Origin: CALMEC01 sp964628685
GTDB lineage: Bacteria > Actinomycetota > Thermoleophilia > Miltoncostaeales > Miltoncostaeaceae
Assembly: GCA_964628685.1 (NCBI GenBank)
Contig: CAZVNM010000002.1
Coordinates: 1 to 64,000 of the forward strand
Reading direction: 5' to 3'
DNA: 64,000 nucleotides
Shown in pieces: positions 55,581-64,000 of the stretch. The notes below the pieces were generated by a model. That model did not search any database and was not told where the DNA came from. It saw nothing but the letters and a program-made list of their open reading frames with translations. A program made the position numbers and the translations under genes. Every line of letters begins with the position of its first letter. The first letter of the stretch is position 1.

Positions 55581-56050
55581 TGCCACGTCGCAACGCAGCA
55601 ACCCTCCGTGAGGTCGACCCCGACCCCATCTACGGGAACGTCATCGTCTCGCAGCTCGTCAACCGCGTGCTGAAGGACGGCAAGAAGTCCACTGCCGAGT
55701 CCATCGTGTACGGCGCGCTGGAGGCCATCCGCGACCGCACGGGCCGTGACCCGGTGCAGGTGATGGAGGAGGCCATCCGCAACGTCACGCCGGTGCTGGA
55801 GGTCAAGTTCCGTCGCGTCGGTGGCGCCACCTACCAGGTGCCGATGGAGGTCCCACCCCGCCGCGGGCGCACCCTCGCCATCCGCTGGATCGTCCGGTTC
55901 TCACGTGAGCGCCGCGAGAAGCAGATGAGCGAGCGCCTCGCCAACGAACTGCTGGACGCCCTCGGCTCGCAGGGCGGCGCGTTCAAGCGCAAGGACGACG
56001 TGTACCGCATGGCGCAGGCCAACCGCGCGTTCGCCCACTACCGCTGGTAG
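55580..56050 (+). CDS. rpsG: 30S ribosomal protein S7
   Basis: 156 residues, PRRNAATLREVDPDPIYGNV onward, with VLEVKFRRVGGATYQVPMEV and the C-terminal NRAFAHYRW. S7 starts assembly of the 30S head and in some bacteria controls its operon. The start ATG shares its A with the rpsL stop (TAATG), so the two are translationally coupled. Confidence 0.98.
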   Translation: MPRRNAATLREVDPDPIYGNVIVSQLVNRVLKDGKKSTAESIVYGALEAIRDRTGRDPVQVMEEAIRNVTPVLEVKFRRVGGATYQVPMEVPPRRGRTLAIRWIVRFSRERREKQMSERLANELLDALGSQGGAFKRKDDVYRMAQANRAFAHYRW

Positions 56051-56128
56051 CTACCCGCTTCGGTCGTTCCGCCCACCCCGGCCGGGGTCGGGCGGGCTGA
56101 CCCTGCCGATCGTTCCCAAGGAGCACCC

Positions 56129-58207
56129 GTGTCATCCAACGCCAAGGCATTTCCGCTCAAGCTGATCCGCAACATCGGGATCATGGCCCACATCGACGCG
56201 GGCAAGACGACGACGACGGAGCGGATCCTCTACTACACGGGGCGCACGCACCGCATCGGAGAGGTCCACGAGGGTGCCGCCACCATGGACTGGATGGCGC
56301 AGGAGCAGGAGCGCGGCATCACGATCACGAGCGCCGCCACCACGTGTGAGTGGCAGGACCATCGCATCAACATCATCGACACCCCGGGGCACGTCGACTT
56401 CACCGTCGAGGTGGAGCGCTCCCTGCGCGTGCTGGACGGTGCGGTGGCGGTGTTCGACTCGGTTGCGGGCGTCGAGCCCCAGAGCGAGACCGTGTGGCGT
56501 CAGGCCGACCGCTACGGCGTTCCCCGCATCGCGTACGTCAACAAGATGGACCGCGTGGGCGCCAACTTCGAGCGTTCGGTCCAGACGATGATCGACCGCC
56601 TGGGCGCCAACGCCGTTCCGATCCAGATGCCGATCGGGGCGGAGGCCGGGTTCGCCGGGATGATCGACCTCGTCACCATGGAGGCCATCACCTACGAGGA
56701 CGATCTCGGCACCAAGGTCACCGTCGGGCCGGTCCCGGACGAGCTGAAGGAGGAGGCGGAGGCCGCCCGCGAGCACCTGATCGAGGCGCTCGCCGACACC
56801 GACGACGACCTGGCGACCGCCTACCTGGAGGGTGAGGAGATCACCCCCGAGATGCTCCGCAAGGGCATCCGCACCGGCGTGCTCGCCATCGCCATCACCC
56901 CGGTCCTGTGCGGCTCGTCGTTCAAGAACAAGGGCGTCCAGAGCCTGCTGAACGCGGTGATCAACTACCTGCCGTCGCCGCTCGACGTGGCGGCCGCAGA
57001 GGGCATCGACCCCAAGACGGAGGAACCGGTCACCCGGGCGTCCGACTTCGAGGCGCCGTTCTCGGCGCTGGCGTTCAAGGTGATGAGCGACCCGTACGTC
57101 GGTCGTCTCACCTACCTCCGCGTCTACTCCGGCAAGCTGAACGCCGGCGACAGCATCACCAACGCCACCAAGGACCGCAAGGAGCGCGCCGGGCGGCTGC
57201 TGCTCATGCACGCCAACAGCCGTGAGGACATCACCCTGGCGTCGGCCGGTGACATCGTCGCCGCCGTGGGCCTCAAGAGCACCACGACCGGTGACACGCT
57301 CTGCGACCCGTCGGACCCGGTGATCCTGGAGCAGATGACGTTCCCCGAGCCGGTCATCCAGGTGGCCATCGAGCCCAAGACCAAGGCCGACCAGGACAAG
57401 CTCTCCACCGGCCTGCAGCGCCTGGCCGAGGAGGACCCCACCTTCCGCGTCTCGACCGACGAGGAGACGGCCCAGACCCTCATCGCCGGCATGGGCGAGC
57501 TGCACCTCGAGATCATCGTCGACCGCCTCACCCGCGAATTCAACGTGGAGGCCAACGTCGGCGCTCCGCAGGTGGCCTACCGCGAGACCATCCGCAAGTC
57601 CGTCGAGAAGGTGGAGGGCAAGTTCGTCCGCCAGACCGGTGGCCGCGGCCAGTTCGGCCACGTCTACATCTCGATGGAGCCGAACGAGGCCGGCAAGGGC
57701 TACGAGTTCGAGAACAAGATCGTCGGTGGCTCCATCCCCAAGGAGTACATCCCGTCGGTGGACAACGGCATCCGCGAGGCGCTGGAGTCCGGCGTCATCG
57801 CCGGCTACCCGATGGTGGACGTGAGGGTGCAGCTGATCGACGGCTCGTACCACGAGGTCGACTCCAACGAGATGGCGTTCAAGATCGCCGGATCCATGGC
57901 GGCGAAGGCCGCCGCGCAGAAGGCGAGCCCCATCCTGCTCGAGCCGATGATGAACGTGGTCGTCGAGACGCCCAGCGACTACACCGGCAGTGTGTCGGGC
58001 GACATCTCGCGCCGTCGCGGTCAGATCCAGGGGATCGAGCCGCGCGCCGGCGTGGAGGTCGTGACCGCCCTCGTGCCGCTGTCGGAGATGTTCGGCTACG
58101 CCACGTCGCTGCGCTCGGCGACGCAGGGCCGCGCGACGTTCACGATGCAGTTCGAGCGATACGAGCCCGTGCCGCAGAGCATCGCGGAGACGATCAAGGC
58201 GAAGTGA
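56129..58207 (+). CDS. fusA: Elongation factor G
   Basis: 692 residues from GTG 56129, with AAGGAG 9 nt upstream. The GTPase motifs are GIMAHIDAGKTTTTERIL (G1), GITITSAATT (G2), DTPGHVDFT (G3), NKMDR (G4) and, later, the G5 region. Domain IV contains the decoding-centre loop RQTGGRGQFGHVYI. EF-G moves tRNA and mRNA after peptide transfer. Unlike the usual str operon, tuf does not follow; a terminator does. Confidence 0.98.
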   Translation: MSSNAKAFPLKLIRNIGIMAHIDAGKTTTTERILYYTGRTHRIGEVHEGAATMDWMAQEQERGITITSAATTCEWQDHRINIIDTPGHVDFTVEVERSLRVLDGAVAVFDSVAGVEPQSETVWRQADRYGVPRIAYVNKMDRVGANFERSVQTMIDRLGANAVPIQMPIGAEAGFAGMIDLVTMEAITYEDDLGTKVTVGPVPDELKEEAEAAREHLIEALADTDDDLATAYLEGEEITPEMLRKGIRTGVLAIAITPVLCGSSFKNKGVQSLLNAVINYLPSPLDVAAAEGIDPKTEEPVTRASDFEAPFSALAFKVMSDPYVGRLTYLRVYSGKLNAGDSITNATKDRKERAGRLLLMHANSREDITLASAGDIVAAVGLKSTTTGDTLCDPSDPVILEQMTFPEPVIQVAIEPKTKADQDKLSTGLQRLAEEDPTFRVSTDEETAQTLIAGMGELHLEIIVDRLTREFNVEANVGAPQVAYRETIRKSVEKVEGKFVRQTGGRGQFGHVYISMEPNEAGKGYEFENKIVGGSIPKEYIPSVDNGIREALESGVIAGYPMVDVRVQLIDGSYHEVDSNEMAFKIAGSMAAKAAAQKASPILLEPMMNVVVETPSDYTGSVSGDISRRRGQIQGIEPRAGVEVVTALVPLSEMFGYATSLRSATQGRATFTMQFERYEPVPQSIAETIKAK

Positions 58208-58233
58208 CGCGCGAGCGTCACGCGTGAGGGGGA

Positions 58234-58266
58234 GACGGGCGGCCTGCGGGCCGCCCGTCGTCGTTT
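58234..58266 (+). terminator. Terminator hairpin after fusA
   Basis: GACGGGCGGCC (58234-58244) pairs with GGCCGCCCGTC (58249-58259) over 11 bp with a TGCG loop, followed by GTCGTTTC. It closes the rpsL-rpsG-fusA unit 27 nt past the stop and shows that no tuf gene is co-transcribed. Confidence 0.8.
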
Positions 58267-58351
58267 CGGGGCGCGTTTCATGCGCCTGCGCGTGCGTTCG
58301 CGTGAGCTCCCCGCTCCGTCCGATGTAAACGACCTGTGAGGGGTGCCGCGC

Positions 58352-58409
58352 CGGCTCAAGCCGTGGGTGCGAACTGCCGAAAAGGTAGTGAACCTCGCTC
58401 TTCGGAGCG
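58352..58409 (+). ncRNA. Structured 5' leader of the pilin operon
   Basis: Three consecutive hairpins: CGGC-TCAA-GCCG (58352-58363), CTGCC-GAAAA-GGTAG (58374-58388) and CGCTC-TTCG-GAGCG (58396-58409). They lie 39 nt before the pilin start in a 181-nt gap that has no gene. I compared the arrangement with the c-di-GMP-I riboswitch, which often precedes pilin genes, and did not find its conserved core. The hairpins may simply stabilise the message. Confidence 0.4.
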
Positions 58410-58447
58410 CGGCATGCACGGTACCCCAGGCAAGGACGCGAGCGCGG

Positions 58448-60208
58448 ATGTCGGATTCGGTGAGGAAGCACCGTCAGAGTCAGGCAGGCTTCACGATCGC
58501 CGAGGTGATGATGGCGTCGGTGGTGGCCATGATCATCCTCATGGCGGTCGCCGCCGCCCTCACGGCCGGCATCGTCGGCAACCGGACGATCAAGGGCAAC
58601 CAGCAGGCCACGGCGCTCGCCAACAAGGGCATCGAGGACGCCCGCGACCGGCAGTTCACCCAGCTCGTCCTGAGTCGCGACGCCGCCCTCCAGGCCTCGT
58701 CCGGGTACGGGCTCTCCACGTGCGCGGCGTCGAACCCGGATTGCCCGCCCAGTGGCCGCATGTTCAAGCCGGCGGGCGGTGGCCCTCTCGAGCCGGTCGA
58801 GTCGGAGGTCCCGGACGCCGCCTGCCAGCAGGTGCCGCTTCCCGCAGGCCTCGCCAACGCGTGCCCGATCCCGTGGCAGGTGACGGCGTACGACCCGGTC
58901 CTCAAGGGGACGTACACGAAGACCACCGTCATCTCCCGGTCCGACGGCAAGCCCGCGGACGAGAACCGAGCCCGGCGGATCACCGTCACGGTCTCCTACA
59001 AGCGCGACGGCGCCACCTTCTCGGCGACCTCGTCCACGGTGATCACCAACAGCCGCCGTGGGCTGCCCGAGCCCCGATTCGAGGTCGAGCCGATCAGCGG
59101 CAGCGCCACGGTCGGTCAGGGGGCCCAGTTCTCCATCGCCCACACCATCAGCAACCAGGGCATCGCCGACACCTACGACATCAGGAACCTCACCGGTCCG
59201 GGTGCCTGGAACCTCAGGGTCTACAGGGACAACGGCGACGGGCTGTTCGACCCCGCCGTGGACCAGGTCCTCACGGACACCAACGGCAACTCGGATCCGG
59301 ACACCGGCAACGTCACGACCAACGCGGCAACGCTGATCTTCGTGACCGGCACGATTCCCGCCGGGTACACCCTTGGCCCGAGCGAGGTCACGTTCACGGT
59401 CACATCCGGCGCGCACGCCACCTTCACCCAGGACGTCACCGACACCGTCACCGTGGGCAAGCCGTTCGAGCGCTACTACCCGTACAACTGGACGGACTTC
59501 GAACAGCAACAGAACGTCGACACGAAGTTCAATGCGGACCCCTTGGTCAACCTCCCTATGCGCATGGACACGCGGTCACCCAAGACGGCCAGTACTGACC
59601 CCCAGAACCCGGGCGACATCCTGTGGACCGACCTTCGGAGCTACGGCGTCGGGCATCCGTCAGGGGTGAGTGGACTGGGACGGCCGCTGAGCGTCAACGC
59701 GACCAGCGTCCCCGGAGTCCAGTCGGTCTACACCGGTGGCAACTCCTCACCCGACGCCGCGTACGCCGCAGCATGGGATGCCCTCCCCGTTGTCACCGCC
59801 CGCAACTACGGCGGTGAGTGGCGCGTCCAGGTGTTCGTCGCGAACGCCGGCACCGCCGCCTGCACGCAGAACATCCCGCTCACGGTCTACCTCAACAGGG
59901 TCACTTCAACGGGAACCGTGTCGAACATCACCCGTATCGATCAGACGCTCTCCATGGCGGCGGCAGGCGCATTCGAGGGAGGTTGCAGTTTCCAGGGCTT
60001 CAACGTCGGCGCGCCGCTCCCGAACTTCACCCTCAACGCCGGCGAGCGTCTGCGTGTGCGGATCGTGCCGGGTGGTGCGGCGGGGAGCCGCCCGATCAAC
60101 GCGCCGATCCTCGTCGCCTACGGCGTCCAGAAGGACCTGAAGAACGACCCGCAGGGTGCGGCGTCCGGTGTGACTCTGCCCACCTTCTTCGAGATCGGAA
60201 CGAAGTAA
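58448..60208 (+). CDS. Large pilin-like protein with type IV prepilin signal
   Basis: 586 residues from ATG 58448. The 14-residue basic leader MSDSVRKHRQSQAG ends in the prepilin peptidase site G/FTIAEV with Glu at +5, followed by a hydrophobic helix (MMASVVAMIILMAVAAALTA). The mature part is far longer than a major pilin and mostly beta: domains such as PRFEVEPISGSATVGQGAQF and DNGDGLFDPAVDQVLTDTNG resemble Ig-like or calcium-binding surface modules, with an apparent DNGDG loop. It is probably a tip or minor pilin that faces the outside. The first of three coupled genes. Confidence 0.85.
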   Translation: MSDSVRKHRQSQAGFTIAEVMMASVVAMIILMAVAAALTAGIVGNRTIKGNQQATALANKGIEDARDRQFTQLVLSRDAALQASSGYGLSTCAASNPDCPPSGRMFKPAGGGPLEPVESEVPDAACQQVPLPAGLANACPIPWQVTAYDPVLKGTYTKTTVISRSDGKPADENRARRITVTVSYKRDGATFSATSSTVITNSRRGLPEPRFEVEPISGSATVGQGAQFSIAHTISNQGIADTYDIRNLTGPGAWNLRVYRDNGDGLFDPAVDQVLTDTNGNSDPDTGNVTTNAATLIFVTGTIPAGYTLGPSEVTFTVTSGAHATFTQDVTDTVTVGKPFERYYPYNWTDFEQQQNVDTKFNADPLVNLPMRMDTRSPKTASTDPQNPGDILWTDLRSYGVGHPSGVSGLGRPLSVNATSVPGVQSVYTGGNSSPDAAYAAAWDALPVVTARNYGGEWRVQVFVANAGTAACTQNIPLTVYLNRVTSTGTVSNITRIDQTLSMAAAGAFEGGCSFQGFNVGAPLPNFTLNAGERLRVRIVPGGAAGSRPINAPILVAYGVQKDLKNDPQGAASGVTLPTFFEIGTK

Positions 60209-60850
60209 ATGGACCGCTTCGAACCACGCCACAACCAGGAGGGCATGACGCTCGTCGAGCTCCTGGTCGCCACGCTCCTCACCTCGATCGTCTGCGCGTT
60301 CATGCTCATCGCGATCCTCACCACAACGCGTGCGGATGCCAGCAACGATCAGGAGTCCCGTGCCCTCGCACAGCTGCGGATCTCAGCGGGTCGGGTCATG
60401 AACGAACTGCGCGAGGCGCGCCGCCTGTACGCGGACTCGACGTCGACCCGACTGCATTTCTGGGTCGACACGGACCGCGACAACCAGCAGGACCCGGGTG
60501 AGCGGATCACCTACCTCATCCGTTCGAAGACCGGCGCCACGCCCGTGGCGGATGGAACGCCGGCCGTGATGGTTCGTCGAACCGACGCCCCGGGCAGCAC
60601 GGAGATGCTGATCTCGGACGAGCTTCAGCTCTTTCCGCCGGATGCGGCCGGCACCGTTCCGGAACTGCGCCGTGACACGTTCCAGTACCCGACCTATCAG
60701 CCGTTCACACAGGTCCCGTCACCATCGACGACGTGGACCGATGTAACCCTGGTGTCCTTCGTCCTGGCGGCGGACACCGCGCCAGGACCGTACCCGGCCG
60801 CCCGGACACTCAAGACCGATGTGAGGATGCGCAATGCACGGACGTTCTAG
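60209..60850 (+). CDS. Minor pseudopilin (PilW/PilV-like)
   Basis: 213 residues, starting right after the previous stop. Prepilin motif G/MTLVELLVATLLTSIVCA, with Glu at +5. The mature domain includes ESRALAQLRISAGRVMNELR, typical of the long helix of pilins, and YLIRSKTGATPVADGTPAVM. Such proteins prime assembly of type IV pili or type II secretion pseudopili. No assembly ATPase or prepilin peptidase gene is in the window. Confidence 0.85.
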   Translation: MDRFEPRHNQEGMTLVELLVATLLTSIVCAFMLIAILTTTRADASNDQESRALAQLRISAGRVMNELREARRLYADSTSTRLHFWVDTDRDNQQDPGERITYLIRSKTGATPVADGTPAVMVRRTDAPGSTEMLISDELQLFPPDAAGTVPELRRDTFQYPTYQPFTQVPSPSTTWTDVTLVSFVLAADTAPGPYPAARTLKTDVRMRNARTF

Positions 60851-62417
60851 CCACCCCCTTTTCGAGCGGCGTGCGACACAGCAGGGCATCGCGCTCCCGA
60901 CGGTGCTGCTCCTCGGGGTCGTGATGTTCATGATCGTGGCGACCGTCGCGATGCGGAGCCTCACGGGCCTGAACCAGAGTACCCGAGACCGAAGCTACAA
61001 CGAGGCGCTGCAGCTGACCGACGGCGCCCTCGACAAGGTGCTCTATCAGGTCGTCGACACCAAGGCGAACGCGACCGGATACGCCACGATGGCCACGGGC
61101 ACCAAGCCCACCGAGTACGCGACTGCGACGCCCACGGTCGCGGGTGGAGTCCCCGACACCGACCAGCCGATGCCCGATGGTGCCGACGAGCGTGCGTGGG
61201 CCATCCAGATGGCGATGCTCAAGAACCCGTCCGGCACGACCCCGGCCGCGGACGCCGTCAGCAAGCAGTTCCCCGACCTGGTGGCCGTCCATCGCGGTGA
61301 GTGGGCGGTCGTCAAACCGGCCGGCAAGCCGGTCGTGTACGCCGTCGGATTCGTCCCCGACCGGACCAACCCGAAGACCACGCGCGTGCTTCGGATCGAG
61401 TACGACTTCCCCCCGTTCAGCGCGGTGAACGCCATCCTCACCGGCGGCAACATCAAGATCGGTGGATCCGCAGAGGTGTCGGGTGCGAACGGCAGCATCC
61501 ACACCAACGGCAACTTCGCCTGGCAGGGCGGCGGCCACAGCATCTCCGGTCAGGTGACCGCGTCGGGCACCTATCAGCCGGGTGGCAATGTCGGCAACTC
61601 CTCGCAGTCCGGCGGTGGCAAGGCGGTGCAGCAGATTCCGGACACCAACCCCGCCCTCAACTTCAGGTTCGCGCAGTTCGTCCTCTGCCCGAACGGCACC
61701 GCCGTCGCCGGCCCGACGGTGCCCGCGTCCTACGGCGTACCGCCCAGCACGAAGACGTCGCAGGACCCGTGCACCGGTGCGTCGCCGCTTCCGATGTTCG
61801 GCACCACGTTCAACGGGTGGAGCTACTCGCCGCCCAAGAACGGTGCGCCCGCCAGGTGGAGCTACAACACGTCCCTCTGCTACAACGGCGTCTACTACGT
61901 GCACCACGGATCGGTCAGCATCGGCGGCAACCCGGGCAAGGACACCGGCACCTGCGGCGGTGAGCCGTGGAAGGTGACCCTGCTGGTGGCCGCCGAGAAC
62001 CTCAACGCGCCGGAACTCTGCAAGCCCGCCGGCAACGCCATCGGTGGGGACATCGACATCCAGGGAACCCCGAGGATGAAGCCCTACCCAATCCAGGTCG
62101 ACGTCCAGGTCGAGGACAAGGTTGTTCAGCGCGACCTCGGGATCTTGATGCAGGCGGGCCGGGACTTCAGCCTCAAGGGCAACGGGAACGCCAACTCCGA
62201 GATCCAGGGTGCGATCACCGTCACCGAGCAGTTCGACCTCTCCGGCAACATGTCGCTCAACGGCAACCTCATCGCCACCGACAAGTGCGACACGCCCGGT
62301 TCGCCGGTCGGCCAGAACTCGGTCAACCTCAGCGGCAGCTCGCAGATCACGTTCAACAGCCCCGCGGAGCTTCCGCTGGGCAACCTGGTCCGCATCACCC
62401 GCTGGAGCGAACTCTAG
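60834..62417 (+). CDS. PilX-like pilus protein with C-terminal surface domain
   Basis: 527 residues, start inside the end of the previous gene (17-nt overlap). The signal is QQG/IALPTVLLLGVVMFMIV, which lacks the Glu at +5, as PilX-type minor pilins do. The large mature part contains repeated Gly/Asn-rich sheets (GSAEVSGANGSIHTNGNFAW, GTYQPGGNVGNSSQSGGGKA) that look like a right-handed beta helix. The stop TAG 62415-62417 overlaps the stop of the convergent oxidoreductase gene in the shared CTAG. Confidence 0.8.
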   Translation: MHGRSSHPLFERRATQQGIALPTVLLLGVVMFMIVATVAMRSLTGLNQSTRDRSYNEALQLTDGALDKVLYQVVDTKANATGYATMATGTKPTEYATATPTVAGGVPDTDQPMPDGADERAWAIQMAMLKNPSGTTPAADAVSKQFPDLVAVHRGEWAVVKPAGKPVVYAVGFVPDRTNPKTTRVLRIEYDFPPFSAVNAILTGGNIKIGGSAEVSGANGSIHTNGNFAWQGGGHSISGQVTASGTYQPGGNVGNSSQSGGGKAVQQIPDTNPALNFRFAQFVLCPNGTAVAGPTVPASYGVPPSTKTSQDPCTGASPLPMFGTTFNGWSYSPPKNGAPARWSYNTSLCYNGVYYVHHGSVSIGGNPGKDTGTCGGEPWKVTLLVAAENLNAPELCKPAGNAIGGDIDIQGTPRMKPYPIQVDVQVEDKVVQRDLGILMQAGRDFSLKGNGNANSEIQGAITVTEQFDLSGNMSLNGNLIATDKCDTPGSPVGQNSVNLSGSSQITFNSPAELPLGNLVRITRWSEL

Positions 62418-64000
62418 TCGGTCAGCCTCGCGGCGAGTGTCCGTGCCGGATGCGGCACGGGCACCCGCCGTAGGGCGAACCGTCCCCGGCACGAGGCTCC
62501 CGCTGCCACGTCCGGGGGCGCGCCGGTCGGCCCGAACTCCGGGTGCCGGTACATGAAGCTCCCCGCACCGCCGCAGCAGCCGACCCCGTTGTCCACCGCG
62601 TCGTAGCCCGCGGCCCGCAGCACCTCCACCGTGTCGGCCCCCGCGCCCAGCGCCCGCGCGTGGCAGTGCGGCTGCACCAGCAGCCGCTCGCCCCGGCCGC
62701 GTTGCAGTGACGCCGGCAGGCCCAGGTCCAGGACCGCCCGTTCGAACGTGACCGCGGCGTCGGCCACCGTCGCCACGCGCGCATCGTCCACCAGCGTCGC
62801 GGTGTCGTCCACCAGCATCGACCAGCACGACGGCTCCATGACGACGATGGGCGTCCCCGCCCTCGCATGCGGTTCCAGGGCGTCCAGCGCACCCAGCGCC
62901 TGATGGCGGGCGAGACCGACGAGCCCCTCCGAGAAGGCGGGCCTGCCACAGCAGCCCGGGTCCACCACCGTCACGGCCGCCCCGCACTCCTCCAGCACGT
63001 GGACGGCCGCATCGCCCACCTCCGGATGCAGGAACCGCGTGAACGTGTCCGCCAGGAGCACCACCGGGACGCCGTCGGTTCGCCGCGGGCGGGGACGCCA
63101 CTTCCGGACCGGCACCGGCACCGGAACGCGGCGCATTCTGTTGACCGCGCGTGCCCCCGCGCGCGCGAGGGGATGGAGACGGGAACCCAACTGCAGCAGC
63201 CGGTGCGCGTTGCCGAACAGCCGGGCGGCGATCGGCGTGCCGTGCTCCCGGTGCCGGTGCACCAGCGCCTCCACCTTCAGGCGGGCCATGTCGACGCCGG
63301 TCGGGCATTCGGCCTTGCACGCCTTGCAGGCCAGGCACATGTCGAGCGCCTCGTGGAGTTCCGCGTTGGCGAGTCCCCCATCCAGCCGCCCCTCGAGCGC
63401 GGCGCGCAGCAGGGTCGCCCTGCCGCGGGTGGAGTCGGCCTCCTCGCCGGTGATCTGGAAGCTGGGGCACATGGCCACGGTGGCCTTACGGCAGAGGCCA
63501 TTTCCGTTGCACGCCTCCACCGCACGCTGAAGGCCGCCCTCATGGGCGAAGCTCACCGCGGTGCGATGCGGCGTGCGGGACGGGGAGACGTCCATCCGCA
63601 GGCCGTCGTCCAGCGACTCGGGCGCCACGATGACCCCGGGGTTGAGGATGCCGCCCGGGTCGAGGCGCCGTTTCAGCTCCCCGAATGCGGCCATGGTCGT
63701 AGGCTCGAACATGCGGGGCAGGAACTCGCCGCGCACTCGCCCGTCACCGTGCTCACCCGAGAGCGACCCGCCGTGCGCGCCCACCAGGTCCGCCACGGCC
63801 TCGGCGACGGCGCGTACGCGGTCCCGCGCATCGTGCTCACGCAGGTCGACCATCGGCCGGATGTGCAGACAGCCCACGCTCGCGTGCCCGAACCACACCG
63901 CCGGCATCCGGGCGTCGGCGAGCACGCGGCGCACCTCACGGGCGAACCCGGCCAGATGCTCCACCGGCACGGCAGGGTCCTCGACGAACGGCAGCGGACG
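62414..64000 (-). CDS. FAD-linked oxidase / iron-sulfur oxidoreductase fusion (5' end outside the window)
   Basis: At least 528 residues of a minus-strand gene that enters from beyond 64000. The visible N-terminal part is the C-terminal lobe of a GlcD/D-lactate dehydrogenase-type FAD oxidase (WFGHASVGCLHIRPMVDLRE, GGSLSGEHGDGRVRGEFLPR). Two ferredoxin clusters follow (CNGNGLCRKATVAMCP and CLACKACKAECP), then two CCG domains (DPGCCGRPAFSEG and GVGCCGGAGSF). Such proteins oxidise 2-hydroxy acids such as D-lactate and pass electrons through Fe-S centres to the respiratory chain. Confidence 0.88.
   Translation of the reverse strand, partial: RPLPFVEDPAVPVEHLAGFAREVRRVLADARMPAVWFGHASVGCLHIRPMVDLREHDARDRVRAVAEAVADLVGAHGGSLSGEHGDGRVRGEFLPRMFEPTTMAAFGELKRRLDPGGILNPGVIVAPESLDDGLRMDVSPSRTPHRTAVSFAHEGGLQRAVEACNGNGLCRKATVAMCPSFQITGEEADSTRGRATLLRAALEGRLDGGLANAELHEALDMCLACKACKAECPTGVDMARLKVEALVHRHREHGTPIAARLFGNAHRLLQLGSRLHPLARAGARAVNRMRRVPVPVPVRKWRPRPRRTDGVPVVLLADTFTRFLHPEVGDAAVHVLEECGAAVTVVDPGCCGRPAFSEGLVGLARHQALGALDALEPHARAGTPIVVMEPSCWSMLVDDTATLVDDARVATVADAAVTFERAVLDLGLPASLQRGRGERLLVQPHCHARALGAGADTVEVLRAAGYDAVDNGVGCCGGAGSFMYRHPEFGPTGAPPDVAAGASCRGRFALRRVPVPHPARTLAARLTD

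Noticed and set aside
58321..58440. c-di-GMP-I riboswitch upstream of the pilin genes
   Set aside because: The position and hairpins are suggestive, but the conserved GCAAA-type joining segments and the order of helices do not match.

Overview
The window is about 64 kb of bacterial chromosome with very high GC content (roughly 70% by eye). The gene set points to an actinobacterium. It has an actinobacterial-type RpoC with a long helical insertion after the first zinc site, the order rpmG, tRNA-Trp, secE, nusG, and an adenosine kinase of the 324-residue mycobacterial AdoK type. A deep-branching class such as Thermoleophilia is my best guess, but that is inference and not something the sequence proves.

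Layout. 1-18.1 kb: tRNA-Lys, pyrD, a secreted M15 peptidase, and an adenosine kinase / BolA / CGFS glutaredoxin / adenosine-deaminase-like operon. Then come an FAD oxidoreductase, a DUF255 thioredoxin-like protein followed by a decayed HTH fragment, a GH18 protein, a J-domain protein paired with a P-loop kinase, a repeat array with a palindromic GTTCAATTGGAC motif, a glycosyltransferase, an acyl-CoA ligase and a small coupled isomerase / dehydrogenase / SCP2-like operon. 18.1-22 kb: rpmG, tRNA-Trp, secE, nusG, rplK, rplA, rplJ and rplL. rplJ has a structured leader and an assembly gap inside its repetitive tail. 22-37.7 kb: a 16-kb block of accessory genes. It holds a subtilase, a minus-strand operon (Arg-rich microprotein, ABC exporter, Ser/Thr kinase, Asp-tailed lipoprotein, histidine kinase), a 258-bp tandem repeat array, an AraC/NmrA divergent pair, and a Crp/Fnr regulator divergent from a metal-binding HMA protein and a P1B-type ATPase. 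37.8-46.2 kb: rpoB and rpoC. 46.2-55.1 kb: a second 9-kb accessory block with a beta-propeller protein, ChrA, an OpuC-type osmoprotectant ABC transporter and a murein endopeptidase. 55.2-58.2 kb: rpsL, rpsG and fusA, with no tuf after fusA. 58.4-62.4 kb: three pilin-like genes. 62.4-64 kb: a flavin/iron-sulfur oxidoreductase that runs off the right edge.

How it fits together. The backbone is the usual secE-nusG-rplKAJL-rpoBC-rpsLG-fusA series in its normal order and direction, but split by two accessory blocks. The most interesting accessory unit is the 25.8-30.6 kb operon. There a peptide with a nearly pure arginine tail, an exporter, and a lipoprotein that carries a poly-aspartate end on a proline-rich stalk are tightly linked to a kinase and a sensor histidine kinase. 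The most interpretable regulatory site is an FNR-like palindrome in the divergent promoter of the Crp/Fnr-metal ATPase module, placed where a class II activator would bind. Several convergent or gene-poor stretches carry imperfect tandem repeats of unknown function.
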